IMG/VR virus record: IMGVR_UViG_3300030104_000940
Span: 1 to 31,972 of that record
DNA from: a virus
DNA: 31,972 nt
Reading direction: 5' to 3' (one strand)
Positions within the stretch are counted from its first letter, which is position 1. The number at the start of each line of letters is the position of its first letter. The notes beneath the pieces are model-generated. The model ran no database searches and was not told where the DNA came from. It saw nothing but the letters and a program-made list of their open reading frames with translations. The position numbers were made by a program, and so were the translations under genes. Positions 30,657 through 31,972 of the stretch are shown one piece after another.

Positions 30657-30764
30657 TTTGCGCGAATGGTAATGTAGATTTTCTTTTTTTGTTATTGTTG
30701 AGATCGCGGTTCGTAAGACGAAACTCCAATGACACACTAAGACGTACATTGCTGTTCGCGCAAA
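30657..30764 (+). ncRNA. Candidate structured RNA (108 nt) in the terminase leader
   Basis: A 20-bp outer stem joins 30657-30676 to 30745-30764. Seventeen pairs are Watson-Crick and the other three positions are all G-U wobbles, so the helix is unbroken as RNA but not as DNA. Inside, GTTATTG (30691-30697) pairs with CAATGAC (30727-30733), GAG (30700-30702) with CTC (30724-30726), and TTCGT/ACGAA closes an AAG loop (30710-30722). A U-rich single strand (30677-30690) lies between the stems. It is transcribed if the promoter at 30542 is active. I match it to no known RNA family; it could be a free RNA, a 5' regulatory leader or a packaging signal. Confidence 0.6.
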
Positions 30765-30794
30765 TTCCTTAGTATACAGGTGTTAACTTATAAA

Positions 30795-30823
30795 ACAAAC
30801 AGGGGGATTTCGTTTCTGTTTGT
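30795..30823 (+). promoter_or_regulatory. Second leader hairpin
   Basis: ACAAACAG (30795-30802) pairs perfectly with CTGTTTGT (30816-30823) around a 13-nt loop that begins GGGGATTTCG. No T-tract follows, so it is not a simple terminator. It overlaps the start of the small frame at 30820 and could hide its ribosome-binding G run. Confidence 0.5.
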
Positions 30824-30966
30824 GGCAAAAGTTAGAGCAAGTACTAAATAATATAACAAAAGATATACACGCTCCTAGACTTAAACACGATACAAGACAA
30901 CAAAAAAGAATAAACAAACTTAAACATGAGCTTGCCAGCCACACAAAAACGGAAGTTAACAGATAA
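30820..30966 (+). CDS. Possible 48-aa basic protein overlapping the small terminase start
   Basis: A frame with TTG start at 30820: WQKLEQVLNNITKDIHAPRL, then KHDTRQQKRINKLKHELASH. The basic, helical composition looks protein-like, unlike neighbouring shadow frames. It overlaps the small terminase gene by 41 nt. The GGGGGA upstream is 13 nt away, a long spacing, and the start lies within a hairpin. Overlap of this length with a well-supported gene lowers confidence. Confidence 0.4.
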   Translation: MWQKLEQVLNNITKDIHAPRLKHDTRQQKRINKLKHELASHTKTEVNR

Positions 30967-31345
30967 GCAAGAGAGGTTTCTTGACGAGTTATTATCTAAC
31001 GGTGGTCATGTCAAGAACGCCGTTGCTGCTGCTGGATACAAAGAGCAATCTAGGTCTTGGTTAACAAGGTCACTGCGTGACGAAATTATAGAGCGTACTC
31101 GTAGTATGCTTGCAACAAACTCTGTTAAGGCTGCTAACCGTATCATAGAGGGACTAGACGCAGACGGCACCATTCCGTTAAACCAAATGGACATGCGCCT
31201 TAAAACTGCAGAGTCCGTTCTCGACAGAGTTGGCCTTGGCAAGAAACAACAGTTAGAAGTAGAAGGACAGGTTATGCACGGCATAGTCATGTTACCTTCT
31301 AAAGACAAACCTAAAGAGATTATAATCGAACAGGAAGCAGAGTAA
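30926..31345 (+). CDS. terS: Terminase small subunit
   Basis: 139 aa. RKLTDKQERFLDELLSNGG, HVKNAVAAAGYKEQ and SWLTRSLRDEIIE form the N-terminal helix-turn-helix of small terminases (xLTxKQxxFLxxLxxxGGxxxxAxxxAGY). The remainder is a helical oligomerisation region (RLKTAESVLDRVGLGKKQQ) and an acidic tail that would contact the large subunit. It recognises concatemeric DNA for packaging. The start ATG 30926 has an in-frame stop just before it but no ribosome-binding site, which suggests coupling to the small frame upstream or weak initiation. The large subunit is not in this window. Confidence 0.8.
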   Translation: MSLPATQKRKLTDKQERFLDELLSNGGHVKNAVAAAGYKEQSRSWLTRSLRDEIIERTRSMLATNSVKAANRIIEGLDADGTIPLNQMDMRLKTAESVLDRVGLGKKQQLEVEGQVMHGIVMLPSKDKPKEIIIEQEAE

Positions 31346-31677
31346 TGGCAGATAAAAATTCTGGTGGTCGTGGAATATCCGACGAAGATGAAAGCATGAT
31401 GCGTACCTACCTTGTCAAAGAGGGCGGTATTGGTATGAACACAGCAGCGTCTCTTTCTGGAAAAGCTTTAAAAACAGCGTATGAAGCTACACGAAAAAGG
31501 GTTACTTCAGGAGGTCGCGCAATTTCTGACGAGGATGCAAGAGGTGGTCGTGCAATCTCTGATGAAGATTTAGGTGGTCGCACAATTTCCGACAGAGATA
31601 AATATAAAGACGGCGGCTACATAAAAAACTATGCACGGGGTGGTGGTGTACGGAAAGCAAACTTTATGGATGATTAA
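31345..31677 (+). CDS. ISDED-repeat protein
   Basis: 110 aa. Four copies of the motif GGR(G/A/T)ISD(E/R)D occur, one near the N-terminus and three in succession at about residues 56-84. Between them lies a folded-looking stretch (MRTYLVKEGGIGMNTAASLS). The C-terminus (KDGGYIKNYARGGGVRKANF) is the Gly/Arg-rich tail seen in many short phage proteins near packaging genes. The start shares 1 nt with the terS stop. Function unknown; repeats suggest a multivalent linear binding motif. Confidence 0.6.
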   Translation: MADKNSGGRGISDEDESMMRTYLVKEGGIGMNTAASLSGKALKTAYEATRKRVTSGGRAISDEDARGGRAISDEDLGGRTISDRDKYKDGGYIKNYARGGGVRKANFMDD

Positions 31678-31679
31678 AT

Positions 31680-31972
31680 TTGACATACCTCGCTTCTAAC
31701 ATCCCACATTTTAAATGTTGGGTACGAAAAGAATTTACAAACAACCACCAAGAATATCAAGGAGAATACTTACACGCACTAGCAATAGCCGTAAACACAA
31801 TACCAGATAGGTGTTTAAGTTTTAACGTTGTGTTTACAGGTTGTGACGAAGAAGAGAATGTACACGGTGGCGCAATGTGGGCCAGGATGCCAATCACTGC
31901 AATGGTAGCAGATACCGTGTTAGATGAGTGGCCTGAGTTGATGCCCACACACTTAGCCCAGCCTTGGGACTG
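31680..31972 (+). CDS. Conserved phage protein, 3' truncated by window edge
   Basis: A frame starting with TTG at 31680, directly after an in-frame stop, open to the end (97 residues). It has no in-frame ATG before codon 64, so a TTG start is needed; GGATGA lies upstream. Sequence: TYLASNIPHFKCWVRKEFTN, then EYLHALAIAVNTIPDRCLSF, NVHGGAMWARMPITAMVADT and MPTHLAQPWD. I recognise this pattern (PHFKxWVRKEF, NVHGGAMWARMPI, LAQPWD) as a conserved phage protein of unknown function near terminase genes. It is strongly protein-like throughout. Confidence 0.75.
   Translation, partial: MTYLASNIPHFKCWVRKEFTNNHQEYQGEYLHALAIAVNTIPDRCLSFNVVFTGCDEEENVHGGAMWARMPITAMVADTVLDEWPELMPTHLAQPWD

Noticed and set aside
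31690-31716. Inverted repeat CCCACATTT/AAATGTTGGG as a terminator
   Set aside because: It lies inside a strongly protein-like frame, has a bulge and is not followed by a T-tract.
1-31972. Integrase, attachment sites or lysogeny control
   Set aside because: No recombinase, Cro/CI-type repressor pair or long terminal att-like repeat was recognised; the gene set is that of a lytic phage.

Overview
The window is most of the genome of a lytic, short-tailed (podovirus-like), T7-related marine bacteriophage. The evidence is a T7-type DNA polymerase with Tyr at the O-helix selectivity position, a gp4-type primase-helicase, T7 endonuclease I, an acidic-tailed SSB, giant internal virion proteins and a GTA-type holin. 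A monomeric B12-dependent (class II) ribonucleotide reductase sits in the same block. No RNA polymerase, integrase, tRNA or CRISPR array is visible. From general knowledge this gene set recalls Roseobacter phage SIO1 and the cobaviruses (Cobavirinae, Zobellviridae), so an alphaproteobacterial host is likely. That placement is inference and no database was searched.

Layout. (1) 1-14304, plus strand: end of a tail fibre or receptor-binding protein cut by the window edge, a spanin-like pair (membrane coiled-coil protein plus lipoprotein), five virion or ejection proteins including ones of 1120 and 1701 aa, a holin and a C-terminally anchored membrane protein. (2) 14395-23401, minus strand: replication and nucleotide block, read polA, PD-(D/E)XK-like protein, ssb, Cas4/RecB-like exonuclease, small membrane protein, primase-helicase, DUF7831-like protein, endonuclease I, unknown, DUF3310, nrdJ, small protein. 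Most junctions are ATGA-type or 1-nt overlaps. ssb has its own sigma70-like promoter. (3) 23402-23573: divergent control region with two repeated promoter-like boxes facing polA and a TTGACA promoter facing the early genes. (4) 23574-27705, plus strand: early genes, mostly small and unknown, translationally coupled. (5) 27706-28026: putative control region or origin with AAATTGTCAGCC repeats, GC-rich palindromes and a promoter. (6) 28027-30081: visibly GC-richer cassette (DUF932 protein, two small proteins, two tiny membrane proteins, two terminators). (7) 30082-30925: about 840 bp largely non-coding, with sigma70-like promoters and a strong candidate structured RNA. (8) 30926-end: small terminase, a repeat-containing protein and a conserved phage protein cut by the window edge.

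The genes fit one lytic programme: host sigma70 transcription of the early genes, host DNA breakdown and dNTP supply (endonuclease I, exonuclease, NrdJ), T7-style replication, then virion, ejection and lysis functions. The least explained parts are the 108-nt RNA fold upstream of the small terminase, a TTGTCAGCC element present both as a 21-bp array inside a gene and in an intergenic region, and the foreign-looking DUF932 cassette.
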